Source of the DNA: Caenibius tardaugens NBRC 16725
GTDB lineage: Bacteria; Pseudomonadota; Alphaproteobacteria; Sphingomonadales; Sphingomonadaceae
DNA: 64,000 nucleotides
Assembly (NCBI RefSeq): GCF_003860345.1
Contig: NZ_CP034179.1
Span: forward strand, 2,278,001 to 2,342,000
Direction: 5' to 3'
Shown: positions 16,438-25,978 of the stretch, piece by piece
How positions within the stretch are numbered: position 1 is the first letter of the stretch
Layout of the letters: each line of letters opens with the position of its first letter
Translations under genes and position numbers: made by a program
Notes under the pieces: model-generated
The model's input: the letters and a program-made list of their open reading frames with translations, nothing else
What the model was told of the DNA's origin: nothing
The model's database searches: none

Positions 16438-17133
16438 TTATTTAATGTGCGGCCGCGATGCCGGGTAGCACCAGGGCTCGCCGTGGTTAAGCACGGTGTC
16501 ATATTGCGTTTGAGCAAAGGTCCAGTTGGCTAGTTTTTCCCACCAGAGCATAAGCCACTGGGCTCGATTTTGCCGATAGTCGATGTAATAGGCATGTTCC
16601 CACACGTCGCAGGCAAGTAGCGGAGTTAGGCCATCCTCTAGAATGGGGCATCCCGCGTCGTGCGTTGAGATTACATCAAGCTTGCGCTCCCTGACCACGA
16701 GCCAAACCCAGCCGGAGGCGAAGTGACCGGTACCTTCAGTGATGAATCGTTCCCCGAGGGCTTCAAGCCCGCCAAAGCTCGTATTGATCGCGTCTGCGAG
16801 CGAGCAGCCCGGCCGAGATTGTATCGGACTCATGCTCTCCCAAAAGAAAGCATGGTTCCATGCCTGGGCCGCGTTGTTGAACAGCTTTTGCGCGTTGGTC
16901 GCATGGGCCGTTCGGACGACGGACTCGAGTGTCTCTGTCGCATAATTCTCACTGACCAGCAGTTGATTGAGAGTCTCGACATAGCGGGCATGGTGTTTGC
17001 CGTAATGGATTGTCAGCGTCTCTGCGGAGAGGACGGGTATCAGGGCATCAAGCCCATAAGGGAGGGAAGGCAGTTCAAACTTGGGCGGGCCCGCGTCAGA
17101 AGCGCGTAGGGTTTGTGATTTTTGATCAGCCAT
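16438..17133 (-). CDS. Superoxide dismutase (Fe/Mn family)
   Basis: 231 residues from ATG 17133, which follows a GGAG site; an in-frame ATG at 17184 lacks one. The four metal ligands are visible: H43 (TIHYGKHH), H94 (WNHAFFW), D176 and H180 (DVWEHAYYIDY). It converts superoxide to peroxide and oxygen. NNAAQAWNHAFFW resembles the iron type, but metal use cannot be fixed from sequence here. The N-terminus has about 20 extra polar residues and no obvious signal peptide. It lies in a stress cluster with a peroxiredoxin and a carbonic anhydrase. Confidence 0.92.
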   Translation of the reverse strand: MADQKSQTLRASDAGPPKFELPSLPYGLDALIPVLSAETLTIHYGKHHARYVETLNQLLVSENYATETLESVVRTAHATNAQKLFNNAAQAWNHAFFWESMSPIQSRPGCSLADAINTSFGGLEALGERFITEGTGHFASGWVWLVVRERKLDVISTHDAGCPILEDGLTPLLACDVWEHAYYIDYRQNRAQWLMLWWEKLANWTFAQTQYDTVLNHGEPWCYPASRPHIK

Positions 17134-17220
17134 CGTAGATCTCCAAATTGGGGGAAACGGCATTGCGCACGCGCGGTGCCGCACGGGTGCTGCGGTGAGA
17201 CGAAAGCGGCGCCCGAGAAG

Positions 17221-17619
17221 TCAATGGACATGCCTCACCCTCGCAAGTCGTGCGCTCAGCGCAGCAATGCAGAGGGAAATCGCGGCATGTCGATGAGCGC
17301 CCGCCCATGCTCCTTCCGCGCCTGTGACGATGACGTCCGCGCCCTCGACATCGATCCAATGGCCTGCGGGAACCAAGGTAGCGGCAGCTTCCGGGACTTG
17401 TGAATAACGTAAGGCGCGCACGCGAGTGCCAGAGCCTTGCAACCAGATCCCGGCCTCGACAATTGACAAGTCGATCAGGGCAGGAAACACCGCCAACGCA
17501 ATCTGGGCGTCGAGAGTGCGGCTTGGAGTGATCGCTCTCTGACACGCGACAATCGCAGCGGCGAGCCTTGCTCCATCAACAGGGGCATCCGAAGGCGATG
17601 GCGAAGAACTCGCATTCAT
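17221..17619 (-). CDS. Hypothetical protein between carbonic anhydrase and SOD
   Basis: 132 residues, Ala-rich, not recognised. The ATG at 17619 overlaps the stop of the carbonic anhydrase gene (ATGA), which supports it as a real, coupled gene. An 87-base gap separates it from the SOD gene. Two moderately hydrophobic stretches (about 38-55 and 112-126) are not convincing membrane helices. An overlapping minus-strand frame (17126-17545) is a shadow. Confidence 0.55.
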   Translation of the reverse strand: MNASSSPSPSDAPVDGARLAAAIVACQRAITPSRTLDAQIALAVFPALIDLSIVEAGIWLQGSGTRVRALRYSQVPEAAATLVPAGHWIDVEGADVIVTGAEGAWAGAHRHAAISLCIAALSARLARVRHVH

Positions 17620-18305
17620 GGTGCGTCAACCCCGTCGACGAACGGAGGAGGGGTAGAGAGCCTACCGTGGACCGCTTCGCAGACTGTACGCAATAGACCA
17701 TCGCTGATGGAATATATCCATCCATGAAGCGTCAGTTTGGCCTGTGCGTCCCATGCAGCGTGCACGAGGGGGTTGGTCGCGAGCGCCTGAACCTGGGCGA
17801 CGACGTTTCGTTCGCACAGTGCATCGGGGTCAGGTTGGTTGGATACTGCCATGCAGGGATGGTCGTGATGTAATGCCCGGACGGGAGCCAACCAATTGCC
17901 AATGGCATCGTTGGTTGCCGGTATCATGGCCGCCTGAATGCCGCCGCAACCATAATGGCCAACAACGATGACGTGCTCAACGTGCAAAACTTCGATCGCA
18001 AACTGCAAAGCGGCGGCGAAATTGGGATCGCTTTCCATTGCGAGATTGGCGACGTTGCGATGAACGAACATCTCGCCGGGGTCGAGGTTTACGATCTCCG
18101 TTGCAGGCACGCGGCTGTCTGAGCATCCTATCCAGAAGTAACTCGGGTGTTGCTGGCCGATAAGCCGGCTGAAGAAGCTGGGATCGACCAACGTCTTGTA
18201 GTTCGCCCAAGCACGGTTGCGCGCGAACAGGGAGGGTAGACCATCGCCGCCGTGCGGTGCGGAGACGGTTTCAGGCACGTTTCTGCTCGCCTGCGTTTCA
18301 CTCAT
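17616..18305 (-). CDS. Beta-class carbonic anhydrase
   Basis: A 229-residue beta-carbonic anhydrase interconverting CO2 and bicarbonate. Zinc ligands are C61 (GCSDSR, with the D63/R65 dyad), H117 and C120 (VGHYGCGG). No signal peptide is seen, so it is probably cytoplasmic. It overlaps the peroxiredoxin stop by 4 bases and the following ORF by 4 bases, a tightly coupled operon. Pairing with SOD and peroxiredoxin suggests joint control under oxidative or CO2 stress (inference). Confidence 0.94.
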   Translation of the reverse strand: MSETQASRNVPETVSAPHGGDGLPSLFARNRAWANYKTLVDPSFFSRLIGQQHPSYFWIGCSDSRVPATEIVNLDPGEMFVHRNVANLAMESDPNFAAALQFAIEVLHVEHVIVVGHYGCGGIQAAMIPATNDAIGNWLAPVRALHHDHPCMAVSNQPDPDALCERNVVAQVQALATNPLVHAAWDAQAKLTLHGWIYSISDGLLRTVCEAVHGRLSTPPPFVDGVDAP

Positions 18306-18943
18306 TGACCGGACTTCTCTAATTCGACGATCCGTAGATAGGGCTTGAGGGTGCTGTACCCCTGCGGAAATTGGCGTGTTGCCTCTTCGTCAGATAGCTT
18401 CGGGGAGATCACGACAGGATCGCCTGGACTCCAGTTGACCGGTGTTGCGATGCTGCGCGCATCGGTGAGCTGGAGACTGTCGATCGTGCGCAGGATCTCT
18501 GAGAAGTTGCGGCCTGTAGATGGTGGATAGGTAAGGATAAGGCGCACCTTGCGGGCAGGATCGATGACAAAAACCGATCGAACGGTGACTGTAGGGTCAC
18601 TTTCCGGATGAATCATGTCGTACAGCGTCGATACACGGGCATCGGGATCGGCAATCATTGGGAAATCGAGCTTTGCTCCTTGGGTTTCCTCAATATCGTC
18701 CTCCCATTTGTGATGGGCCTCAACGGGATCGACCGATAGCCCGATAGGCTTCACGTTACGTTTGTCCCATTCGGGACGAAGCTTCGCTACCTCGCCCAAT
18801 TCGGTGGTACATACCGGAGTGAAGTTCTTCGGATGACTGAACAGCATACCCCAACTGGACCCGAGCCAATTGTGAAAGCGGATGGAGCCGTGCGTGCTGT
18901 TCTGTTCGAAGTCGGGGGCTATCTGCCCGAGCTGGATGGTCAT
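18302..18943 (-). CDS. 1-Cys peroxiredoxin (Prx6/AhpC-TSA family)
   Basis: 213 residues from ATG 18943, which follows GAAGGAGT; a frame back to 18994 adds an implausible leader. The peroxidatic cysteine is C45 in FTPVCTTE, and no other cysteine occurs, so this is a 1-Cys enzyme needing an external reductant. The C-terminal extension (PQGYSTLKPYLRIVE) is typical of the Prx6 subgroup. It is the first gene of the prx-can-ORF-sod-ORF cluster, with a palindrome 66 bases upstream. Confidence 0.94.
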   Translation of the reverse strand: MTIQLGQIAPDFEQNSTHGSIRFHNWLGSSWGMLFSHPKNFTPVCTTELGEVAKLRPEWDKRNVKPIGLSVDPVEAHHKWEDDIEETQGAKLDFPMIADPDARVSTLYDMIHPESDPTVTVRSVFVIDPARKVRLILTYPPSTGRNFSEILRTIDSLQLTDARSIATPVNWSPGDPVVISPKLSDEEATRQFPQGYSTLKPYLRIVELEKSGQ

Positions 18944-19008
18944 GGAGACTCCTTCATGCGGTGCAGCCAATTGTGAAACGCCCTCATCCATCAAGCAAGT
19001 GAATGTTA

Positions 19009-19025
19009 TTCATATTTATTATGAA
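19009..19025. promoter_or_regulatory. Inverted repeat in the prx-lysR gap, candidate LysR-type box
   Basis: TTCATATTTATTATGAA has perfect 6-base arms (TTCATA/TATGAA) around TTTAT and fits the T-N11-A pattern of LysR-type sites. It lies in an AT-rich stretch, 66 bases before the peroxiredoxin start and about 290 bases before the divergent lysR gene. Binding by that regulator is inferred. Confidence 0.4.
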
Positions 19026-19315
19026 AATATTTGTTCTAATAACCGCTTGGACCAGCTTCATCGATGATCTCACGACTCCCGCCTCACATCCCTGTCTGTC
19101 ATAGGCGTGGCTGCGTCGGAGAATCTTGCGCGTTGAACCCGCGCCGGCCCACGCAAGTCGTGTGGCTTCACCGCGCTCCGCTCTTGTCACAACCGGTTAA
19201 TCGCATCCGCCACGGGTTTAACGCAACCTGCTACGCGCTTGAGTGGGGACACCCCCCGCGTTATCGTCATCGAAACTCGATTATGGATGCGCGTTAAGCG
19301 TAAGGAAGTTGCAGA

Positions 19316-20164
19316 ATGGATATCGGGATTGCGCGAACCTTTCTCGAGGTTGTGAAGACGGGCAGCTTTGTGGGGGCAGCCGCTAATCTCAACCTCACCC
19401 AGACTGCGGTCAGCGCGCGAATTCGGGTTTTAGAGGAGCAGCTCAACTGTTCCGTGTTCATCCGAAACAAGGCCGGTGCCAAGCTCACGCCGGCAGGCGA
19501 GCAGTTTTTGCGCTTCGCTACCACGCTCGTGCAAGTGTGGTCTCGGGCTCGTCGCGCGGTGGCATTGCCACCCGGGCGTGAGACAGTGGTTACCGTTGGT
19601 GCGGAGCTTAGCCTATGGAGTCCGCTTCTGCGGCATTGGCTACTCTGGATGCGGTGCGAGTGTCCCGAAATCGCGATTCGGACCCAGATTGACATGGCCG
19701 AAAATCTGATGGAGCGAATCCAGGATGGATCGCTTGATGTCGCGATCCTTTATGCCGCCCCGCGTCGGCCCGGTGTCGTCGCCGAACTGCTATTCGAAGA
19801 GAAGTTGGTGATGGTCAGAACCACACCAACGACGGCCCCCCTAACGCCGCAAGACCATGTACAGATCGATTGGGGCGACGAGTTTGCGGCGAGCTTCCAA
19901 GCGGCCTTTCCCGATCATCCCAATGCCGTGGTTTCGATCAGTTATGGTCCCCTAGCGCTGGAGTATATCCTGGCGACGGGCGGCAGCGGCTATTTCCGGC
20001 AAGGCATTATCCATCCCTATCTTGAGGAAAACCGGCTTGTTCTTGTCCCGGGCAGCCCCGAGTTTTCCTATTCGGCTTATGTCGTACATTCTACCAAAGC
20101 CGATCCGGGCATGATGAACCGTATTCGCGAAGGGCTTCGCGTCTCCGCAAAGGTCGCCGTTTGA
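19316..20164 (+). CDS. LysR-family transcriptional regulator
   Basis: 282 residues: an N-terminal winged HTH (ARTFLEVVKTGSFVGAAANL, then LTQTAVSARIRVLEEQL) and a LysR substrate-binding domain from about residue 90. It is transcribed away from the peroxiredoxin/carbonic anhydrase/SOD cluster, so it is the likely regulator of that cluster. It lacks the paired cysteines in the regulatory positions expected for OxyR, so peroxide sensing by OxyR-type disulfide is not supported. The effector is unknown. Confidence 0.9.
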   Translation: MDIGIARTFLEVVKTGSFVGAAANLNLTQTAVSARIRVLEEQLNCSVFIRNKAGAKLTPAGEQFLRFATTLVQVWSRARRAVALPPGRETVVTVGAELSLWSPLLRHWLLWMRCECPEIAIRTQIDMAENLMERIQDGSLDVAILYAAPRRPGVVAELLFEEKLVMVRTTPTTAPLTPQDHVQIDWGDEFAASFQAAFPDHPNAVVSISYGPLALEYILATGGSGYFRQGIIHPYLEENRLVLVPGSPEFSYSAYVVHSTKADPGMMNRIREGLRVSAKVAV

Positions 20165-20532
20165 TCGCAGGCGTTCAAGATCGCACAGCAATGCACCGAG
20201 GGGAGCCGGTTTGGATGAATGGGCGCCCCCTCTCGGAGCCCGCTTGTCCGCTGTCTCAGGAGGCGGGATAATCGCAAAAGCCTATGAAATTCTTGCGTCG
20301 CTATCTACGGCGTATTGAGGGGAAATTCGGCGGCTACGGGCGCTGCTCATCGAGATTTTGGACAAGCTCGATTGCCTTGGCAGGTCGCACGATGCGAGTG
20401 TGAAAATTCTATCCTAGATTTTAATCCGCTTGAGCTTGGAAGACATGGGCGGATGTCCTTGCGCCTCCCGTCGGTCCGAGCCGTGGTGTCGTTGCGGATG
20501 TCAGTCAGACAGCGCTGCGGTCCAGATCTTGT
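20165..20532. other. Gene-free region between lysR and DUF488
   Basis: 368 bases between convergent genes. I see no supported ORF, RNA gene or clear terminator. Confidence 0.4.
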
Positions 20533-20906
20533 TCAGCCATCCCGCTCAAAATGCAATCCTTGCTCGGCAAGGAACTCCGCGAGAACGATCGCTTGATTCG
20601 CATGCCTGTCGTGCGCGCCATAGAGTAATGTGGTGTCCCGCGCTTTTGCAATTCCGCGAAGTTGGTCGACCGCCTCGCCGCGGCACCTCAGCTCGGAGCG
20701 GTATCGCGTCGCGAATTCGTCGAACCGGGCTGGATCATGGCCGAACCATTCCCGCAACTCCCCCGACGGTGCAATCTCCTTGAGCCAGAGGTCGAGGGCA
20801 GCAGCTGTCTTGGACACACCTCTCGGCCAAATCCGGTCGACCAGAACTCGGAAGCCGTCACTCGGTAACGCAGGCTCATAGATGCGCTTGATCCGCAGAT
20901 TACTCA

Positions 20907-20907
<1 letters not shown>
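20533..20907 (-). CDS. DUF488 family protein
   Basis: 124 residues from ATG 20907 (MSNLRIKRIYEP), which overlaps the stop of the upstream gene (TGATG); an earlier in-frame ATG at 20940 lies inside that gene. Family features: RVLVDRIWPRGVSK, the LREWFGHDPARFDEF region and TLLYGAHDRHANQA. DUF488 proteins are small cytoplasmic proteins of unknown biochemical role, often found in stress or metal contexts. Confidence 0.88.
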
Positions 20908-21400
<493 letters not shown>

Positions 21401-21657
21401 ACCGCTAGTGCAAGATTCAGTGCTGCTGTTGTTTCTAACACTGTAAACCTGTTTGCCTCCTATTAAGGCGAATTGGGGGGTGGAGCAGGCTCGCAGGCTA
21501 ATCTTGGTATCACTGTTGCGTTCTGAAGAACAGCAAGAGGGCAGGGCATTTTTGTCCGCGCTCTCGTTAGGTGAGGTGGTCTCACCTTCTAGGATCGGTT
21601 CCCGCCAACGGGATACGTGTTCGCTCCACAACGGATTGCTGTCAGCCAAGGTTAACC

Positions 21658-21798
21658 CTAGCCGAGCGTGTTGGCGGTCATGACGAGCTTTTGCATGATG
21701 GCTGCGATGGCAATTTTTAACGGTTTTCGGGCATTGATCATCTGCCGGTGCTTTGCCGAGAGGACTGGGTTGAAGCATGCGGCGATGAGCGTTAGCAT
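21658..21798 (-). pseudogene. IS110-family transposase, C-terminal fragment
   Basis: A 46-codon minus-strand frame (MLTLIAACFNPVL, then INARKPLKIAIAAIMQKLV) matches the conserved tail of IS110/IS116/IS902 transposases, which end in a G-K-P-x-K-x-A-x-x-A-x-M-R-K-L type motif. An in-frame stop lies six codons upstream, and no other part of the element was found. Confidence 0.6.
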
Positions 21799-21909
21799 GG
21801 GGTGAGCGCTTGGTCAGGGGGTGGTGTTCGGCATCCAATCCTTCCACTAGTCGGTGTTGCCGTGATTTGCCAGTCGAGGGTCATCATTATCGCTCAATCT
21901 CTGATCGAT

Positions 21910-22896
21910 TCAGTCCGTGTGGGAACCTGACTGGTCTCGACGCTCTTGCGAACGAAATGGGACTTTTCGGTCAACGAGAGGAATTGTGCTGTCGATTGCG
22001 TATGGGCATGATTCAGTTTGATCACTAGTCGGCAGTGATGCCATTACAAATCCGATGTGTTTGTTCTTGGCGGTATACATGAGGACATCCGCTTTTTTGA
22101 GTTCAGCATCAATCATATGCACCCCGTTGGGGAGGAACAGAACGCCCATGCTACAGGACATTTGATCATTCGACCGGGCGTGGTTGAGGGCAGAATCGAG
22201 GCGATTTGCTGCAATTCTGGCAGAGGCTGCATTCTTAACTCGCAATAAGATAACAAATTCGTCGCCCCCTATTCTCGCGAAAATATCGTTTTTCCGTATC
22301 GCTCCCCGAACGCGATCGGCGAAACCGCGAAGGCTTTCGTCGCCTGATTCGTGCCCTAGCGCATCGTTTATGCATTTTAGGCCATCTAGGTCCGCATATA
22401 TGAGTACGGCAGGTTCACAGCGCCGAGAAACAACGCGGGCAAGTTCAAAGAAAGCCTGCCTGTTCAACGCTCCCGTCAAGCTGTCAATACGAGCGCGGTT
22501 CCACTCATTTTCAAAGGCTTTCCGGGCCAAGCCTAGCATCAGAATAATGATCATCACGCTGCTAAAGCGGACGACGAAATCCAGTTCGGGCGTAAGCAAT
22601 CGTTGCCAACTTATATACTGATTCTGCGCCCATGCGTTGCAGAGGAGTATCGTCAACCCGAGCCCTATCGCGAACGACGTGTTGACCAGTAGCGCTGCTA
22701 TAGCGATCGCTAACAGGTAAACAGGACCGAACCAAATGCCGGTTCGAAGGAAGTGATCTGTAAGCTGAATCACGAGCACTGTTAGGCCAAGCGCAAACGC
22801 AGTGACCTGAGGGGGGATCTGAAAAAATGCGGGCCGTCGTATCCATGATGCCGGTGTACTCGCCGCTCGCCGTCGCATTGCGAAGCTCAGCATCAT
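21910..22896 (-). CDS. Membrane-anchored diguanylate cyclase (GGDEF)
   Basis: 328 residues: five hydrophobic segments in the first ~125 residues (a MASE-like sensor region) and a GGDEF domain from about 138. The active-site motif GGDEF is intact at 210-214, and the inhibitory-site motif RxxD (RKND, 201-204) lies five residues upstream, so product inhibition by cyclic di-GMP is expected. The IYADLDGLKCINDALGHESGD block is typical. No EAL domain is present. It sits before an exopolysaccharide locus, where cyclic di-GMP control would make sense, but no direct link is visible. Confidence 0.92.
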   Translation of the reverse strand: MMLSFAMRRRAASTPASWIRRPAFFQIPPQVTAFALGLTVLVIQLTDHFLRTGIWFGPVYLLAIAIAALLVNTSFAIGLGLTILLCNAWAQNQYISWQRLLTPELDFVVRFSSVMIIILMLGLARKAFENEWNRARIDSLTGALNRQAFFELARVVSRRCEPAVLIYADLDGLKCINDALGHESGDESLRGFADRVRGAIRKNDIFARIGGDEFVILLRVKNAASARIAANRLDSALNHARSNDQMSCSMGVLFLPNGVHMIDAELKKADVLMYTAKNKHIGFVMASLPTSDQTESCPYAIDSTIPLVDRKVPFRSQERRDQSGSHTD

Positions 22897-23498
22897 CTTC
22901 TCAAATCCTCACAGGCACTAGGTGCTCAATGGATAAATAATTGATATTATAGTATAATATTAAAAATCTGACAGTCCGATCTTGAATATATACTTCAAGG
23001 AAGGGGACAATTGCGTTGGCCAACGATATTTTTGAACTTTCAGCATTCGTTTGTGCAAGTCAGCTAACACCTCCTTTACCAAAGATTGAAATTTTTTAAC
23101 AGATGTAGTTGTCATTTCGCACTCGCGGTTTCGTTGTTTTGAAATACCAGGGGCAAGCTAGGTTCATCGCTGTCGGCAGCATGTGTCCGCGGTAAGCGCA
23201 AAAAATTCCGTCATTAGCCCCAGCGCAGACAACACGCCAAAGCGGCTTCCTGTATCCGCCGGCATATCACACGCGGTCCGATGCTACGGGCCGATCCTCT
23301 AGCGTTTCAGAATTGCCCTCGAGGTAGCGATCGTGCCAGCAGTAGAAGGCCCGTCGCGGGACACGCGAGTTTCTCCAGATGATCACCGCGTTTTGCCATG
23401 ACACCGCGTCCTCTCCCACCCCCGTTCGGGGGATACGCATCTGGACTTAGTCGCCGCAGCTCAATAGACCGTTAGCGGGAGAGCTTTGCGGGGGGATA
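22897..23498. other. Intergenic region, mostly empty, with a transposase remnant
   Basis: Starts AT-rich (22917-23110) upstream of the GGDEF gene, then GC-rich. Apart from the short transposase-like remnant at 23267-23400 I see no gene, RNA or strong repeat. Confidence 0.4.
23267..23400 (-). pseudogene. IS481/IS3-like transposase N-terminal HTH remnant
   Basis: One minus-strand frame reads NAVIIWRNSRVPRRAFYCWH, then DRYLEGNSETLEDRP, ending at a TGA (23267-23269). This matches the helix-turn-helix segment (VPRRTFYRWYDRYxxGG) of IS481-type integrase-core proteins. The catalytic domain is absent. Confidence 0.5.
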
Positions 23499-24569
23499 AT
23501 GAAGGAATTGGATAGTCTCATTGGGACAATCTACGAAGCAGGTGCACTACCGCAATTCTGGGGATCGATGCTTGATGGGGTTGCGTTGCAGATCAACGCA
23601 CTTGGGGGAAATCTGATCACAAGTTCGCCCGCCGGACTGACGATCACGTCATCGCCATCTGTAGAACTGGCAACGCGTGAGTTCAATGAAGCCGGATGGA
23701 ATGCGGATAACAGCCGCGTGAACCGCCTCCTGGCGCGCGCCAACCATCCGGGATTCCTCACAGATGCGGATTTGCACACAGCGCAGGAACTGGCGTCATT
23801 ACCGATATATACGGAGTTTTTAACCCCGCGTGGTGCCGCTGCGGGTGCTGCAACCGTGATAACGGGTGCCAATCATGATGGTATCGTGATTGCGTTTGAA
23901 GCCTTCACCGAACATGCAACCGCGCACAAGGCGGTGCCCTTACTCAATCGCCTGCGCCCGCATTTTGCCCGCGCGGCAGTGCTGAGCAGCACCGTGCAGC
24001 AAGAGCGAGCAGAAACGCTGCTGGAAGCCTTCAATGCTACCCGCACGCCTGTCGGGTTACTCGATGCCAAAGGCAAATTGCTGATGGCGAGCGATGCCTT
24101 CGACCCCTTGCTTGATGATCTAGTCGTAGATGGCGCATTTCGCCTTCGTTTGATGGATGTGGAAGCGGACAATCATCTGGCCGAACTTTTGCAAACGGCA
24201 ACGCTGACCAACAAGGGGGCTTCAATTGCCCTTCGCAACGACAAGAAACAGGGCGCAGCAGTTCTTCACCTGATCCCTGCTCGACGCCAGGCGCGGGACC
24301 TGTTCAGCAAGGTCGCCTATTTTACCGTGATCGCCCATCCGGATAACACATCGCTTCCTTCTGCCGATGTCCTCTCCGCCTTGTTCGACCTGACCCCAAC
24401 CGAAGCGCGGGTGACACGCGGCATAGCGATGGGGCAATCCACCGCAGAACTTGTGCGAGAACTCAATGTGACGCAGGAAACCATCAAGTCGCATCTGAAG
24501 AAGATTTTCGCCAAGACCGCGACCCACCGCCAAGGCGATTTGGCCCTGTTGATCACGGGCTTCCGGTAA
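23499..24569 (+). CDS. LuxR-family HTH transcriptional regulator
   Basis: 356 residues with a C-terminal LuxR/GerE HTH (about 288-350: LFDLTPTEARVTRGIAMGQS, then NVTQETIKSHLKKIFAKT). The N-terminal ~280 residues are not a recognisable autoinducer domain or receiver; two halves (about 1-165 and 175-280) may be PAS/GAF-like. Isolated, with no neighbouring synthase or kinase. The signal is unknown. Confidence 0.88.
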   Translation: MKELDSLIGTIYEAGALPQFWGSMLDGVALQINALGGNLITSSPAGLTITSSPSVELATREFNEAGWNADNSRVNRLLARANHPGFLTDADLHTAQELASLPIYTEFLTPRGAAAGAATVITGANHDGIVIAFEAFTEHATAHKAVPLLNRLRPHFARAAVLSSTVQQERAETLLEAFNATRTPVGLLDAKGKLLMASDAFDPLLDDLVVDGAFRLRLMDVEADNHLAELLQTATLTNKGASIALRNDKKQGAAVLHLIPARRQARDLFSKVAYFTVIAHPDNTSLPSADVLSALFDLTPTEARVTRGIAMGQSTAELVRELNVTQETIKSHLKKIFAKTATHRQGDLALLITGFR

Positions 24570-24601
24570 ACGAACGGCAAAAGCCGCACACGCAATCCTT
24601 C

Positions 24602-24617
24602 TCCCCCGAAAGGGGGA
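24602..24617 (+). terminator. GC hairpin after the LuxR gene, weak terminator candidate
   Basis: TCCCCCGAAAGGGGGA is a perfect 6-bp stem with a GAAA tetraloop, 33 bases after the LuxR stop. No T-run follows, so intrinsic termination is uncertain. Confidence 0.35.
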
Positions 24618-25447
24618 TGCAGGGAGGGCTTGTAGCAATCTAACAGGGGCTCAGTTCAGTCACATTTCCCGCTTCGATATGGAGAATCCATGCGTTTATC
24701 AGTCACCGCATCATCGCACTGGCGTTGGAGTAGATCGGACTCAGGCTGGAGCAATTGGCGGCGTGCTTACGCGCACCGGACCCACAATAGGGGCGCCAGA
24801 GCCGGGCAGTTTCGAAAAGCATACGACGAAGGAGGTGTCGGGCGGTAGCCGGGGTCGGTGACCAATCGCTTTGCATGCAACGGAAGTTTAGTGCGCATTG
24901 ATATAATGGAGCGGAACAAGCCCCAATTGACTTGAGCGTGGTATTGCACCAACCCAAATCATCCGATAGAGGCTCCACCGTTGAGGCAGGCCCCTAATTC
25001 CCCCAAGGATAGGGTTTCTGCCTGTCTCAACACCGTTACAACTCGGATTCATTTAACAATCGACTCTAATCGTGTGAGGCTGAATCTGGTCGGCACGATG
25101 ATGGTTAGAGGGCTGTGTCAGCGCCAAGGCGGGAAAAGCTCAACTATTTCTTCAGAGGTTATTGTTGGCGAGTTAATTGAGCGGCAATCGGCGCAAAAGG
25201 CTACCATCTTGCCGGGCATGTTTGCGGCAACTCAATCGAAGTCGCGCGTTATAGTTCTCCGTTCCACCCCAAGATCAAGTTGCCCATGAAGAAGAGGCGG
25301 GACTAGCGACGCTTGTTTGCTGCCCAAGGCATACCGTCTGGCTATGTTGCTTTCGAATCGAAGCGCTTGCGTCAGGCTTTTTGAGCACGGGTTGCAAAGA
25401 TCGAAAAATGCTATATTTACTTCTTGTGCATTTTGGATGGGGTGGAA
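24618..25447. other. 830-base region without a supported gene
   Basis: Short frames occur on both strands (for example minus 24703-24978), but none has a recognisable motif, ribosome site or neighbour coupling. It separates the LuxR gene from the exopolysaccharide locus and may contain the promoter of the small secreted protein gene. Confidence 0.4.
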
Positions 25448-25726
25448 ATGTTTTCATTGAAATCACTTGCGGTTAGTTCTGCGGCTCTTGCGATGGCCTT
25501 CACCCCTGTCATGGCGTCTGCCAATGATTCGGTTGCTAGCTCGCTCGCGATAAGCGGCGCCGCAGCGTCAAATGTAGCGGGCAGTCATGCGCAAAAAGCC
25601 GGTAAGGGCGGTGCTGGGGCTGGATCATGGGTTTATGTCGCTTTGGGTGTAGCTGCTGCTGCGGGCCTGGCTGCGGCCGTTGCTGGCGGCGGCGGTGGTA
25701 AAAAGAGCAACCCTGCCAGCCCGTAA
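25448..25726 (+). CDS. Small secreted Ala/Gly-rich protein at the head of the EPS locus
   Basis: 92 residues from ATG 25448 (MFSLKSLAVSSAALAMAF), preceded by GGTGGAA. An N-terminal signal peptide with cleavage near ASA-ND is likely; then a Ser/Ala/Gly-rich linker, a second hydrophobic stretch (WVYVALGVAAAAGLAAAVAG) and GGGGKKSNPASP at the end. No enzyme motif. The layout suits a small exported or membrane-inserted protein. It has its own strong terminator 30 bases downstream and so can be expressed separately from the polysaccharide genes. Confidence 0.6.
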   Translation: MFSLKSLAVSSAALAMAFTPVMASANDSVASSLAISGAAASNVAGSHAQKAGKGGAGAGSWVYVALGVAAAAGLAAAVAGGGGGKKSNPASP

Positions 25727-25755
25727 GAATGGAAGTTTCTGGCTGGTACGGGTGA

Positions 25756-25780
25756 GAGGGTGGCTTGGGCCACCCCTTTT
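25756..25780 (+). terminator. Rho-independent terminator after the small secreted protein gene
   Basis: GGGTGGC and GCCACCC pair around a TTGG loop and are followed by C and six T, 30 bases after the stop codon. Confidence 0.85.
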
Positions 25781-25978
25781 TTCTCGTGCCGGGCATTTAT
25801 TGCTTCCACTGCGCTGTGCGCGGCGGCTGATGCGTGCTGGAATTAGGCCAAAACACCTCAGGCCTTGCGCGTGCTCTGCCGCCGTCTCCTATCTGAGTGG
25901 GGTGTGGGTAGGGGCGCTATAGCCTCCTTTGGTGTCTCGCGCCGTGTCGTACTTCTTGTATCCACTTCCGCATGTGAA

